41,147 nt of DNA from a virus, in IMG/VR virus record IMGVR_UViG_3300030117_000643, positions 1 through 41,147 of that record; one strand, given 5' to 3'. The translations under genes and the position numbers were made by a program. Shown here in pieces: positions 7,428 to 13,798 of this stretch. Within the stretch, counting starts at the first letter, position 1. Every line of letters begins with the position of its first letter. The notes beneath the pieces were generated by a model, which had not been told where the DNA came from, made no database searches, and saw nothing but the letters and a program-made list of their open reading frames with translations.

Positions 7428-7948
7428 TAATCAATTTCTAATTTTATTGTGCTAGACATTTGTGCAGTTACACCAGCGCCTGTATCAGATAAGTTAACTG
7501 TCATAGCACCGCCAGAGTCCATTGTTATTGCTGTTGTCCCAATATCTCCACCTGAAAATGTAGTTGTATCGCCAAAAATAGGCAAAGCTGGTACTACACC
7601 AGCGGTAACAGTAGTATTTGCACTTGGTATTGCGTCTCCTTGAATGTAGGTTTCGGAAACACTCCAAGCATCGCCAGCGGTAGTAACAGCGTAGGTGGTA
7701 GTTGAGTCGATGGTAGGAACTCCATTTGTGATCTGAGCATCTGTTAAATCTAAAGTTCCTATAGCATTAGCAGTTTCATTCGCAGTTGGGGTAACATTTG
7801 TACCTGATGCAGAGAAAGTTGTACCAATTCGATTGGCTGTAGAACTAGCACCTATTGTCGATACAGATACGACATTTTGTATCTGGTGTGAAATGTCTGC
7901 AAAGGCAGCAGTTGGTAAAAATAACAGTAAAATTGGTAATTTTTTCAT
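7427..7948 (-). CDS. Secreted protein 1 of the signal-peptide cassette
   Basis: A 173-residue protein with signal peptide MKKLPILLLFLPTAAFA, cut after Ala17, then DISHQIQNVVSVST. The mature chain is acidic, Thr/Gly/Ala-rich and beta-prone, with almost no Cys or Lys. Proteins starting D-[IL]-S-H after the signal peptide are, from memory, recurrent in marine phages, but I know no function. ATG 7948 overlaps the stop of the holin-like gene by 4 nt (ATGA). The GDAWSVSETY motif is echoed in secreted protein 2. Confidence 0.7.
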   Translation of the reverse strand: MKKLPILLLFLPTAAFADISHQIQNVVSVSTIGASSTANRIGTTFSASGTNVTPTANETANAIGTLDLTDAQITNGVPTIDSTTTYAVTTAGDAWSVSETYIQGDAIPSANTTVTAGVVPALPIFGDTTTFSGGDIGTTAITMDSGGAMTVNLSDTGAGVTAQMSSTIKLEID

Positions 7949-8202
7949 TTGATACCTACATTAGTGTCTTTGTTATCCATTATCTTAGCAGTATTATTCG
8001 GTTTCTTTTTGTTTACGCTGATACCATACGAACCTAGAACCCCACTGGTCAAGCCAGCTAAGAACGCGCCATCATTTCTAATTTTGTCCATATAGCCTAA
8101 AGTCATCATCGCTAACGACCAAACTAAAATCATAAAACGTACAGCATGACCAAAGAGTTCACCCCAATCCGTACCCTCTTTTTCTTCTTGCTCTTCTGCC
8201 AT
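7945..8202 (-). CDS. Small two-helix membrane protein, holin-like
   Basis: An 85-residue protein. An acidic N-terminus (MAEEQEEKEGTDWGELFG) is followed by a hydrophobic helix (AVRFMILVWSLAMMTLGYM), a short polar turn (DKIRNDG), a second weaker hydrophobic stretch (AFLAGLTSGVLGSYGISV) and a basic tail. Size, two helices and charged ends fit a holin, but the similarity is only in shape. It is the first gene of the leftward operon and is coupled to three secreted proteins. If this is the lysis cassette, the endolysin is not of a type I recognise. Confidence 0.55.
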   Translation of the reverse strand: MAEEQEEKEGTDWGELFGHAVRFMILVWSLAMMTLGYMDKIRNDGAFLAGLTSGVLGSYGISVNKKKPNNTAKIMDNKDTNVGIK

Positions 8203-8216
8203 GAAAATTAGTAATC

Positions 8217-8245
8217 TTGTCTAATAGTAGCAAATTAGCTATGTT
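8217..8245 (+). promoter_or_regulatory. Possible sigma70-type promoter for 8268-8716
   Basis: TTGTCT (8217-8222) and TATGTT (8240-8245) are separated by 17 bp, four of six matches each. A start near 8252 would give a 16-nt leader to the ATG at 8268. It lies in the 65-bp divergent gap between the holin-like gene and the rightward pair; the leftward promoter of the secreted cassette must also be here, but no clear match was found. Confidence 0.35.
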
Positions 8246-8267
8246 TGGAAAGTAACACAAAAAAACC

Positions 8268-8432
8268 ATGATACGAATACTAAAACCTATTCTGCTGACT
8301 TTCTGCAAAACTAATGCAGTGAAAAAATTAATTCTAGATTTATTGAAGGCTTTAGCTAAATCTACAGACAACACAATAGATGACAAAATTGTTGAATATG
8401 TAGAGGCTAATTTATGGCCAGAGGTAAAGTGA
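8268..8432 (+). CDS. Small helical protein, unknown
   Basis: A 54-residue protein, MIRILKPILLTFCKTNAVKK, then LILDLLKALAKSTDNTIDD and a terminal VEANLWPEVK. Amphipathic and helical, with a pattern of L-[IL]-x-D-L-L-x-A-L-A-K-x-T-D-N-x-[IV]-D-D that I recall from small conserved marine-phage proteins located near tail or lysis genes. The 3' end overlaps the next gene by 19 nt in another frame. No function can be given. Confidence 0.65.
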   Translation: MIRILKPILLTFCKTNAVKKLILDLLKALAKSTDNTIDDKIVEYVEANLWPEVK

Positions 8433-8716
8433 AAAGTATTATTAACATTCTTACTAATAGACCAACTCTCGAATCTGAGTTTGCAGTAGAGAGTGCTATC
8501 AACGAATTATCTACAATAAAAGATATAAACGAACTAAGAGAATTAGCAAGCCAGTTAGCGCGAGCTAATCATAAACAATCTCATTTTATTGCTAATGCAC
8601 TAGAAATAATGTGTACGCAACAAGAAATGCTAAATTTTCGAGAAAGTAGAAGAAATATAAAAAAAAAAGCGCCTCTAATGAAGCGCCTTAATTATATTTT
8701 GTTTGGGAAAGATTGA
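8414..8716 (+). CDS. Small helical protein, unknown
   Basis: A 100-residue basic and helical protein (MARGKVKSIINILTNRP, then SINELSTIKDINELRELASQ-like pattern in the middle, and RRNIKKKAPLMKRLNYILFG at the end). It overlaps the preceding 54-residue gene and seems part of the same rightward transcript. An imperfect hairpin (AAGCGC with GCGCCTT, 8668-8692) falls inside its 3' end but is not followed by a T run. No domain recognised. Confidence 0.6.
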   Translation: MARGKVKSIINILTNRPTLESEFAVESAINELSTIKDINELRELASQLARANHKQSHFIANALEIMCTQQEMLNFRESRRNIKKKAPLMKRLNYILFGKD

Positions 8717-8851
8717 GGACTTATATACATATTTGCCAGATCTCACCTCTACTCTGTGTTTGAAACGTGTTCCGACTGCGCCCACAGACTTACAAATTAA
8801 ATACAGTTCAATCCGCGATCAACTGAATTACTGTAACTGTAATGCCTCAAA
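8717..8851. other. Noncoding gap between convergent genes with weak hairpins
   Basis: No gene seen. TCTGTG (about 8754-8759) can pair with CACAGA (about 8783-8788), and CAGTT (8804-8808) with AACTG (8821-8825). Read leftward, the second hairpin is followed by TATTTAATTTG, a poor T-run, so it may be a leaky terminator of the long leftward operon. No good rightward terminator is visible. Confidence 0.35.
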
Positions 8852-9016
8852 CTAAACTTCTTTACTAATGTCACACCAGACAAAGTGGTCTTGGTGTCTA
8901 TTAATCATTCGATCTAAAGGGTCACGAAATACACATTCAAAAGTTCTATCAGTATCAGGGTCGTAAAATATTTGACCCTCATAAGGATCTCTAGGGAACT
9001 TAGAAAGGTAGGTCAT
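8852..9016 (-). CDS. Small acidic protein, last gene of the recombination operon
   Basis: A 54-residue protein with ATG at 9016, overlapping the 3' end of the SSB-like gene by 17 nt in another frame. It reads MTYLSKFPRDPYEGQIFYD, continues DPDTDRTFECVFRDPLDRM-like and ends HFVWCDISKEV. The frequent aromatic and Asp residues and the tight packing support coding. The pattern G-Q-I-F-x-D-P-x-T-x-R-x-[FW] looks like a small beta-hairpin or chaperone-like fold, with no named family. Third-codon composition and position make it a likely real gene. Confidence 0.65.
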   Translation of the reverse strand: MTYLSKFPRDPYEGQIFYDPDTDRTFECVFRDPLDRMINRHQDHFVWCDISKEV

Positions 9017-9344
9017 CAACGCTAATTGTTTCTTCTGGCTCTGGCTTGCTCTGTGACTCGTCTTTAGGTGGCAGTGGTGCTAGTTTGCCACTATTTCCCC
9101 ACATACCAGCCCAAATAGCAAATCCAGCTTCTTCATGATACTCTTTCTTGTCTGTATAGACTCTGATTGTTGTACCATTTTTTTGCGCATTGTCATGTGC
9201 ATTCATAAAAAACTCTGCAGCTTTTTGTGCATTTTCAAGCGTGAAATCGAAAATTACATTTTTCTCTGGTGCATAATCGTTAGCAGGGTTGGGATTAGTA
9301 ACGATTCTGAATTTAGCAGTAAATGCTGGTTGTACTTTAGCCAT
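9000..9344 (-). CDS. Single-stranded DNA-binding protein-like
   Basis: A 114-residue protein whose last residues, VDDLPF, are the acidic-hydrophobic tip used by bacterial and phage SSBs to dock partner proteins (E. coli SSB ends DDDIPF). A Pro/Glu/Ser-rich linker (about 86-108) separates the tip from an N-terminal beta-rich domain (AFTAKFRIVTNPNPANDYAP), as in SSB. It lies two genes after an annealing protein and four after a RecE-like exonuclease, which supports a role in replication and recombination. The N-terminal domain itself is not a clear textbook OB match, so the call rests on tail, length and context. Confidence 0.75.
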   Translation of the reverse strand: MAKVQPAFTAKFRIVTNPNPANDYAPEKNVIFDFTLENAQKAAEFFMNAHDNAQKNGTTIRVYTDKKEYHEEAGFAIWAGMWGNSGKLAPLPPKDESQSKPEPEETISVDDLPF

Positions 9345-9346
9345 GA

Positions 9347-9571
9347 TTAAAAAGGATTCTTAGGTGTAATGTTGTTTTCTTTTTCCCATGCGAGGATTGC
9401 TTTGACTTCATAGCGAACCTTTGCGGAACCCGATGATATCGCATATTTGGGAAGTGTGTAGTATTCTGGTCCACGATCTTTACGTCTCCAATCAGCAATA
9501 GTTGCTGGACTTAATCCATATCTTTCAGCTAACTGGTCAGATGTTAAAAATTGCTGTTCGATTTGGTTCAT
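9347..9571 (-). CDS. Helix-turn-helix protein, MerR/excisionase-like
   Basis: A 74-residue protein with FLTSDQLAERYGLSPATIAD, then WRRKDRGPEYYTL and VRYEVKAILAWEKEN. The order L-[ST]-x-x-x-[LV]-A-x-x-[YL]-x-[VL]-[ST]-x-x-T-[IV]-x-x-W-R, then G-P-x-[YF], then V-R-Y-x-x-x-[AD]-[IVL]-x-x-[WY], is that of the small excisionase/AlpA-type HTH domain. It may regulate a phage promoter or act as a recombination directionality factor, but no integrase is present in the window. It overlaps the upstream gene by 4 nt. Confidence 0.8.
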   Translation of the reverse strand: MNQIEQQFLTSDQLAERYGLSPATIADWRRKDRGPEYYTLPKYAISSGSAKVRYEVKAILAWEKENNITPKNPF

Positions 9572-10191
9572 GCTGTTAACGCTTTCCTCCTAGCTTTGAT
9601 TAGGTCAATAAGTTTATTATATTGGTCTTGGCTGATTTTCCCCTCATCTAGCCTTGAAACTAGAGTATTGAAGTGTTTATCTAGCTGCTCGTCAGTTGTT
9701 GACTTGACGATAGCATCACGCGCCAAAACTGCTATGTTCTGTTTGGGTTGAACATTAGCTTGTCTTTTAGATGGTGTTACAGGTTCTTTAGCTTTAAGAA
9801 TCTCATTACCTGACCATAATTCACTACCTAAATTAAATTCTTTAGCTGCACAAAAAACGAAACCGCGTCTATGTGAATCAGTTACGTCTCTAGCAGAAAT
9901 TTTTTCTAGTTTCATAGGGTCGTTTCTAAAATCCATAATTGAATACGGATAAATAGCACCTTTCTTACCCTCTGGATCTGTAAAATAGCCCATAAGATAA
10001 CCTGTGCCATCTGGTGCAGCCCAAACTACACCAGTTGTCTCATAAGTTGGTGGCATTTCTAAATGAAACTCCCAACCAGCGGCTAATTCATTAAGGATTT
10101 CAGAAGTTCTAGCCCATGAAACGTATTTGTATTTACCTTTCATGTAGGTATCACTTTCTTTAATTACTCCGATTAAATTAGGTTTCTTCAT
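9568..10191 (-). CDS. Single-strand annealing protein, Sak3/DUF1071-like
   Basis: A 207-residue protein. The N-terminal half has YKYVSWARTSEILNELAAGW, the middle IYPYSIMDFRNDPM, and then ARDVTDSHRRGFVFCAAKEF followed by NLGSELWSGNE. The succession [YF]-[LV]-S-W-A, MD-[YF]-R-N and D-V-x-x-x-x-x-R-x-x-x-x-A-A-x-x-[FH]-x-L-G-x-x-L-W-x-G-[EN] is typical of the DUF1071/Sak3 annealing proteins, distant relatives of the Rad52/ERF group. The C-terminal 60 residues are a polar linker and helices. It would anneal strands produced by the RecE-like exonuclease encoded two genes upstream, with the SSB-like protein. Confidence 0.7.
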   Translation of the reverse strand: MKKPNLIGVIKESDTYMKGKYKYVSWARTSEILNELAAGWEFHLEMPPTYETTGVVWAAPDGTGYLMGYFTDPEGKKGAIYPYSIMDFRNDPMKLEKISARDVTDSHRRGFVFCAAKEFNLGSELWSGNEILKAKEPVTPSKRQANVQPKQNIAVLARDAIVKSTTDEQLDKHFNTLVSRLDEGKISQDQYNKLIDLIKARRKALTA

Positions 10192-11054
10192 TGCGCTTTA
10201 ATAACCTCCAAGATTGATGTTTCTTTTTGTGCTGGTTTTTCTACCTTATACATATTTGTATCTGGTCTTGGTGCAATAAACCTGATAGTAGGAATGTTTT
10301 GAACGTGCTTGTTAAAACAAACTATAAAGGCATTGAGAATAAACCTTTGAGAGAACCAACCGCGTTTGCGGTATTCAACATTAGTAATTTGATTCCTAAA
10401 GGAAAGTACAGCACTATCTGGCTGTAAATTTGCACCTAATGTTACAGCGTCCCAAAACTCCCACATTTGTAGATCTGACCAGCCAGCATCTAAACAAATC
10501 ATTGTGAAACAAAGACCAACACTAATAGGAAAACATTTGTAATTTTTATGTTTTTTAGCAATTACAGAATAGAGAGCCTCTATAAGATCTTTTTTCTCTT
10601 CGTAGATTTTTACAATCTGCGCTGAAGATGGTGTAACAGTGCTAGACCATGCACGTTTTGGCCAGTTGTTGTATAAGTGATAGCACTTGATAGCAGCAGC
10701 AATGTATTTTCCATGACTACTGCCAAGAATGTCTATGCCATCACCAGCAGTTCTAGCAGCGCCAGTATCAACACAATCGAATATACGAGGATCCATTTTA
10801 GAACAAACTAAAATAGGAAGTGTTTTATTAGTTTGCACAATAGCTGCGAGCCTGTGCTGACCATCAATTAGGTTGCCTTGCTCATCGAAAGCTAATCCAT
10901 TATTGGTGACTTTCCATTCACCATTTTCAATAGCTGTAACTAGACGTTTTAAGTTATTAGCTTTGAGATTCCTATTATTCCTATTCTTTGAAATAAGAAT
11001 GTTTTTAGCTTTCTCAGGTGTCATTTGCATGACCTTAAATTCTGGTTTAGTCAT
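10188..11054 (-). CDS. ParB-like nuclease-domain protein (DGQHR motif)
   Basis: Taken from ATG 11054, which overlaps the exonuclease stop by 8 nt (288 residues); the ATG at 11189 would add 45 residues over the exonuclease gene. Residues 58-72 include DEQGNLIDGQHRLAAIV, the G-x-H-R core (64-68) of the ParB/Srx fold in the subgroup seen in many actinobacterial and marine phages. The rest (VDTGAARTAGDGIDILG) matches that subgroup, whose exact role is unknown; nuclease or DNA-binding activity has been proposed. Coupled to the annealing protein by ATGA. The position inside the recombination set suggests a DNA-processing role. Confidence 0.7.
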   Translation of the reverse strand: MTKPEFKVMQMTPEKAKNILISKNRNNRNLKANNLKRLVTAIENGEWKVTNNGLAFDEQGNLIDGQHRLAAIVQTNKTLPILVCSKMDPRIFDCVDTGAARTAGDGIDILGSSHGKYIAAAIKCYHLYNNWPKRAWSSTVTPSSAQIVKIYEEKKDLIEALYSVIAKKHKNYKCFPISVGLCFTMICLDAGWSDLQMWEFWDAVTLGANLQPDSAVLSFRNQITNVEYRKRGWFSQRFILNAFIVCFNKHVQNIPTIRFIAPRPDTNMYKVEKPAQKETSILEVIKAQ

Positions 11055-11862
11055 TGTTTGTACCAAGCCAGTAGGGTTTGTCGAGTGTCTGGATTCCATT
11101 GGGTTCGGTATCGGTGTATCCGAGCCATTTTCCAGACGTAGTTGCTTCAGATATTTTAAGAAGCGCTTGTTCTTGGAGTTCATAACCATTGTCGAGAAAT
11201 TCGTTATCTAATTCGTAAACACCTATGTTGTAGGGGAATACTTTTTCTATTACTACAAAGACAAAACGCGTAGCGCCTGTACCTTGTAAATAATGTGCTG
11301 CTTGGAGTTGGTAGTTTAGATTTGCTACTGTTTTAGTAAACGCATCTGGGGAAGCGCCACCCTCTCCTGTAGTCTTGAGATCTATTACTGTATCGCCATG
11401 AATTTTGTCACAACGACATTTCAGGTCTAGACCAGTTGGACTATGTGACCACCAGAAACTTTGTTCTGATTTACCTTTATCCAACAGTTCCCACGCAACA
11501 GAATTACTGCATATTGATTGCATCATATTGTCAGCTAATGCAGCATCTTGTGGTGTGATTACTGTTATGCCTTTTTTCTCGGCTTCGAGAGCTTGTTCTT
11601 TGCCTTTCTTAGTGCGCCTATCTTCTACAACTTTGAATTTAGCTGTAAATTCTTCAGGCTCTAAGGTCATAGCATGGAACAAAGTGCCAAACTTCATAGC
11701 GGGTGTTGGAAGTTTTGGCGGTGCCAGTTCATTAAACTTTGAATGCCATAGCGCTCTAGCATTTTGTTTTGTAATAATCTTTAGATCACTAGCGCTGAAA
11801 GCAGGGTCTGCTCGATAGCTTGCAAAGTCAACTGTTACTGGCTCGATTTCGTGAATAATCAT
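11047..11862 (-). CDS. RecE-like exonuclease (exodeoxyribonuclease VIII / PDDEXK)
   Basis: A 271-residue protein. FSASDLKIITKQNARALWH (about 22-40) and FGTLFHAMTLEPEEF (58-72, His63) are the N-terminal motifs of the PD-(D/E)XK exonuclease VIII C-domain; GLDLKCRCDKI (144-154, Asp152), VIDLKTT (159-165, Asp161 and Lys163) and NYQLQAAHYLQG (183-194) form the active site. It degrades one strand of duplex ends from the 5' side to give 3' tails for the annealing protein. Length equals the isolated catalytic domain of RecE rather than the 866-residue E. coli protein. Start ATG 11862 has no strong ribosome site; the next gene upstream ends 22 nt before. Confidence 0.88.
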   Translation of the reverse strand: MIIHEIEPVTVDFASYRADPAFSASDLKIITKQNARALWHSKFNELAPPKLPTPAMKFGTLFHAMTLEPEEFTAKFKVVEDRRTKKGKEQALEAEKKGITVITPQDAALADNMMQSICSNSVAWELLDKGKSEQSFWWSHSPTGLDLKCRCDKIHGDTVIDLKTTGEGGASPDAFTKTVANLNYQLQAAHYLQGTGATRFVFVVIEKVFPYNIGVYELDNEFLDNGYELQEQALLKISEATTSGKWLGYTDTEPNGIQTLDKPYWLGTNND

Positions 11863-11865
11863 TGT

Positions 11866-11871
11866 TATAAT
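11866..11871 (+). promoter_or_regulatory. Extended -10 promoter for a rightward small RNA
   Basis: TGTTATAAT at 11863-11871 fits the extended -10 consensus TGnTATAAT exactly. The -35 region (TCGATT at 11843-11848, 17-bp spacer) matches only three of six positions, which extended -10 promoters tolerate. A start at about 11878 would be followed by an intrinsic terminator 70 nt later. It points against the surrounding leftward operon. Confidence 0.55.
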
Positions 11872-11877
11872 TAAATT

Positions 11878-11947
11878 AGGCCGTTAGAGGCGGTTCTTGG
11901 GGTTGAAACTGGTATGGGCGAGGGGATCGCCTCTGCCAGTTTTTTTT
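11878..11947 (+). ncRNA. Candidate 70-nt small RNA with terminator, antisense to the operon
   Basis: A promoter-like sequence just upstream and a T-rich intrinsic terminator bound a 70-nt rightward unit inside a leftward operon. The RNA can form the terminator stem (AACTGG with CCAGTT, inner GGCGA with TCGCC) or a competing stem in which AGAGGCGGT (11886-11894) pairs with ATCGCCTCT (11926-11934, one G-U). The two cannot form together. It is antisense to the last part of the 42-residue gene and to the gap before the exonuclease, so it could tune exonuclease expression in cis. It could also act in trans. No homologous family is recognised. Confidence 0.5.
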
Positions 11948-12012
11948 ATGGTCAGTAACAAGTTTGTGTATGCTGCTACAACCAACAGAGTTAAACAGAT
12001 AGAGTTATACAT
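11884..12012 (-). CDS. Small membrane peptide, possible
   Basis: A 42-residue frame with ATG at 12012 overlapping the stop of the upstream gene by 8 nt, the pattern seen throughout this operon. The N-terminus (ICLTLLVVAAYTNLLLTI) is a plausible transmembrane helix, followed by a polar basic tail. It fills the only gap in the operon. The same bases on the other strand carry the candidate small RNA and its terminator, so constraint on this stretch may not come from the peptide. Unknown function. Confidence 0.4.
   Translation of the reverse strand: MYNSICLTLLVVAAYTNLLLTIKKTGRGDPLAHTSFNPKNRL
11907..11947 (+). terminator. Strong rightward intrinsic terminator inside the leftward operon
   Basis: AACTGG (11907-11912) pairs with CCAGTT (11936-11941) and GGCGA (11917-11921) with TCGCC (11927-11931) around a GGGGA loop, followed by eight T at 11940-11947. 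It is the best intrinsic terminator in the window and it works only in the rightward direction, opposite to the operon. Confidence 0.75.
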
Positions 12013-12406
12013 TGTTTTTCTCTGCCTCTATTAATCCTCTTAACTCTTTGGTTATTTCGCGCATTTGTTTAAACAATTTAGTAGTTCTTTCCTCTAGTGC
12101 TAATAACTTAACTGGATTTCTTTCTCTAACTTCTTTTACAATTAATTTCTTGTATTCTGCATCAATTTTTTCGTACCTTTCTTCTAACTCTTTAGTCTTA
12201 GCACCTAGAGATAAGCCATAGTATTGAAAATTAACTGCACATTCATCTACAGGAATTTCTACTACTAACTCAACTTGCTTTTTATCCTTTGGCTCAAACA
12301 ACAACTGTTGTAGTGATGTTATTTCATAAGGACAATCTTTAAGCCATTGCTGCACTTTTGGATTAGTGAAATCTAAGTGCTGGCCATTACGTTGCATTCC
12401 GTTCAT
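12005..12406 (-). CDS. Coiled-coil protein of the early operon, unknown
   Basis: A 133-residue protein. The N-terminus (HLDFTNPKVQQWLKDCPYEI) is followed by a beta-prone middle (KKQVELVVEIPVDEC) and a long charged coiled coil (about 75-133, KTKELEERYEKIDAEYKKL and later heptads). It could be an accessory factor for recombination, but no family is recognised. ATG 12406 overlaps the upstream stop by 4 nt; a second Met four codons later is an alternative start. Confidence 0.6.
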   Translation of the reverse strand: MNGMQRNGQHLDFTNPKVQQWLKDCPYEITSLQQLLFEPKDKKQVELVVEIPVDECAVNFQYYGLSLGAKTKELEERYEKIDAEYKKLIVKEVRERNPVKLLALEERTTKLFKQMREITKELRGLIEAEKNNV

Positions 12407-12870
12407 AGTTCTACCTCTGTGCTAGCTTGTTGATCTTTGTAAAATTGTTCTCTGAACTGTTTTTGTAGTTCAGTTTCTAAAGTGTCTAAACAGCCATTAA
12501 TTAGCTGTATATCTTCAGAAAGTTTGTGTATTTGTTTTCCTAGATTTGCAATAACAATCGCACAACCAAGTTGTCCATCAAAAATTACATCTAATGAATT
12601 GCTCCAATCGCTGTTCCAACAATCTGAGCATTGACCTGTAATTTCTTCTAGAACTTCATCAGCTTGCTCACCTGCTGGCTCATATTGGACTTTCTCCATA
12701 ACAGCGCTTTTGGCTAAATACAAGCCGTGCATTTTTTCTATGCTTTCACGCGCTGATTGTTTTAATGTATCTATTCTTTTGTAGCTTGTAGTTCTTTTTT
12801 CTCTGAGCTTAGTTACCTCAGGGTCAGCGCTGACATAGTCGCGCATTTTTTTGTAATCGAAATCAGCCAT
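12403..12870 (-). CDS. Coiled-coil protein of the early operon, unknown
   Basis: Taken from ATG 12870 (155 residues, MADFDYKKMRDYVSADPEV), which overlaps the upstream stop by 8 nt; a start at 12930 would overlap the upstream gene by 68 nt. Two helical segments (about 20-55 and 110-145) flank a Cys/Trp-rich stretch, ITGQCSDCWNSDWSNS, whose CxxC may bind metal. No family recognised. Its place between small early genes and the exonuclease suggests a host-takeover or DNA-metabolism accessory role. Confidence 0.6.
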   Translation of the reverse strand: MADFDYKKMRDYVSADPEVTKLREKRTTSYKRIDTLKQSARESIEKMHGLYLAKSAVMEKVQYEPAGEQADEVLEEITGQCSDCWNSDWSNSLDVIFDGQLGCAIVIANLGKQIHKLSEDIQLINGCLDTLETELQKQFREQFYKDQQASTEVEL

Positions 12871-13084
12871 TAAAAGTTGCCTCCAGTTGTTTTTCTGTAA
12901 TGTGAGCTTGAATAGCTCTATCACACGCATTTTGCGCGTCTTGACGTGTTATTTCAGAATCCATTAGCATAACGCATAGCATCTGGCCAACTTCTTCTTG
13001 ATGCTTGGCTGTAGGTGCAGCAAACAAAATGTAAAAGCCTTGGAAAAGATTTTCTTTCTTATCCTTGGTTGGTTCAAATTTCAT
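12863..13084 (-). CDS. Small early protein, unknown
   Basis: A 73-residue protein with a basic N-terminus (MKFEPTKDKKENLFQGFYI), a short hydrophobic stretch (LFAAPTAK, later MLCVMLMDSEI) and a helical end. ATG 13084 overlaps the preceding stop by 4 nt, so it belongs to the coupled chain. No domain is recognised. Confidence 0.6.
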   Translation of the reverse strand: MKFEPTKDKKENLFQGFYILFAAPTAKHQEEVGQMLCVMLMDSEITRQDAQNACDRAIQAHITEKQLEATFNG

Positions 13085-13212
13085 CTAGCGATCTCCTTAC
13101 AAGCAGCGACAACACCAGCTTTACAATCTGCTACTGTCATGTCGTAGAGAGTGCCAGACAGGGTCGTATAGAATAACCCTGACATTGCAATCATTAGAAA
13201 TAGATTTCTCAT
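13081..13212 (-). CDS. Small signal-peptide or membrane peptide
   Basis: A 43-residue frame with ATGA overlaps on both sides, so it fits the operon exactly. It reads MRNLFLMIAMSGLFYTTLSG, then TLYDMTVADCKAGVVAACKE. The first 20 residues form a transmembrane segment or signal peptide; two Cys (DCK and ACK, 11 residues apart) follow and may make a disulfide if exported. It is probably a small exported or membrane early protein. Function unknown. Confidence 0.6.
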   Translation of the reverse strand: MRNLFLMIAMSGLFYTTLSGTLYDMTVADCKAGVVAACKEIAR

Positions 13213-13448
13213 TTGTGTGCCTCGATAAATTTACCCATTGCATCTAACAAAGCCTGTGAAACTTTTTCAGCTGTGTCAGTAACTTCATAACTGCCAAAAA
13301 AATCATTGATGTGACGGCTAGTAGTCTTGCTATGGTGTTTTTTAGTGACTAAGTGCATACAGTCTTTAGCTTTAAAAGCAACAAATGTGTCGTAGGACTT
13401 TAGTAGCGTGCCAGCTTCACATTCGTAGGTGGTAACATTCTTAGACAT
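13209..13448 (-). CDS. Small early protein, DUF8033-like
   Basis: A 79-residue protein. The series LLKSYDTFVAFKAKDCMHLV, then KKHHSKTTSRHINDFFG, resembles a widespread small phage family with S-Y-x-T-x-V-A and [YH]-S-x-T-T-[ST]-[RK]-H-[IQ]-N, which I associate, from memory, with DUF8033. That family has no known function. It is the second gene of the leftward early operon; the stop overlaps the next ATG by 4 nt. Confidence 0.65.
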   Translation of the reverse strand: MSKNVTTYECEAGTLLKSYDTFVAFKAKDCMHLVTKKHHSKTTSRHINDFFGSYEVTDTAEKVSQALLDAMGKFIEAHK

Positions 13449-13450
13449 TA

Positions 13451-13669
13451 CTAAACCTCACAGTTCATGTATTCAGAAGGTGCGACACCTCTGTTAGTCT
13501 GCTTGGCCATCTGCTCTAGCACTTCTCGAATAGTGCCAGCATAGCTATCTTCATGTGCAGCTTGAAACTCTTCCTCATCATCTGGAAGGTTGTCTTTGGC
13601 CTCTACCAATAGCATTTCAAGGTTTTCTAGCTGTTCGTCGTTAAGACTTAATAAAAGTGATTGTTCCAT
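13451..13669 (-). CDS. First gene of the leftward early operon, unknown
   Basis: The ATG at 13669 gives 72 residues, MEQSLLLSLNDEQLENLEML, then acidic LVEAKDNLPDDEEEFQ and a C-terminus ending EYMNCEV. A GTG at 13708 would add 13 residues, but the likely transcription start (about 13704, from the -10 at 13711-13716) lies after it, so it is not used if that promoter is right. Acidic, helical, no known domain. A first-gene early protein of this kind may target host machinery, which is speculation. Confidence 0.65.
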   Translation of the reverse strand: MEQSLLLSLNDEQLENLEMLLVEAKDNLPDDEEEFQAAHEDSYAGTIREVLEQMAKQTNRGVAPSEYMNCEV

Positions 13670-13710
13670 AAAACTGGCGAGATAAAAAAGCGGGTACTTA
13701 CCGCTCACTC

Positions 13711-13739
13711 ATTATGACGCATCAATACAACTATGTAAA
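13711..13739 (-). promoter_or_regulatory. Leftward early promoter
   Basis: On the minus strand, TTTACA (13739-13734) and CATAAT (13716-13711) are separated by 17 bp, five of six matches each. Transcription would begin near 13704 and give a 35-nt leader to the ATG at 13669. The -10 lies in the word GTCATAAT, which is repeated as an inverted copy in the rightward promoter, so one regulator could bind both. Confidence 0.6.
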
Positions 13740-13798
13740 CCCATTTACCTAGAAAGTTACAATATCTGAATATAACACAGGTTTACTGATGTTTAGTG

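Noticed and set aside
8666-8692. Terminator from the AAGCGCC repeat
   Set aside because: The repeats are direct rather than inverted apart from the GCGC cores, and no T-run follows.
10188-11189. Long form of the ParB-like gene from ATG 11189
   Set aside because: Would overlap the exonuclease gene by 143 nt; ATG 11054 gives the usual 8-nt overlap and starts near the recognised domain.
10873-11211. Plus-strand 112-codon frame over the ParB-like and exonuclease genes
   Set aside because: Opposes a coupled operon, Phe/Leu/Ser-rich shadow translation; real genes on the other strand have recognised motifs.
13451-13708. GTG 13708 as start of the first leftward early gene
   Set aside because: It lies upstream of the predicted transcription start at about 13704; ATG 13669 is used instead.
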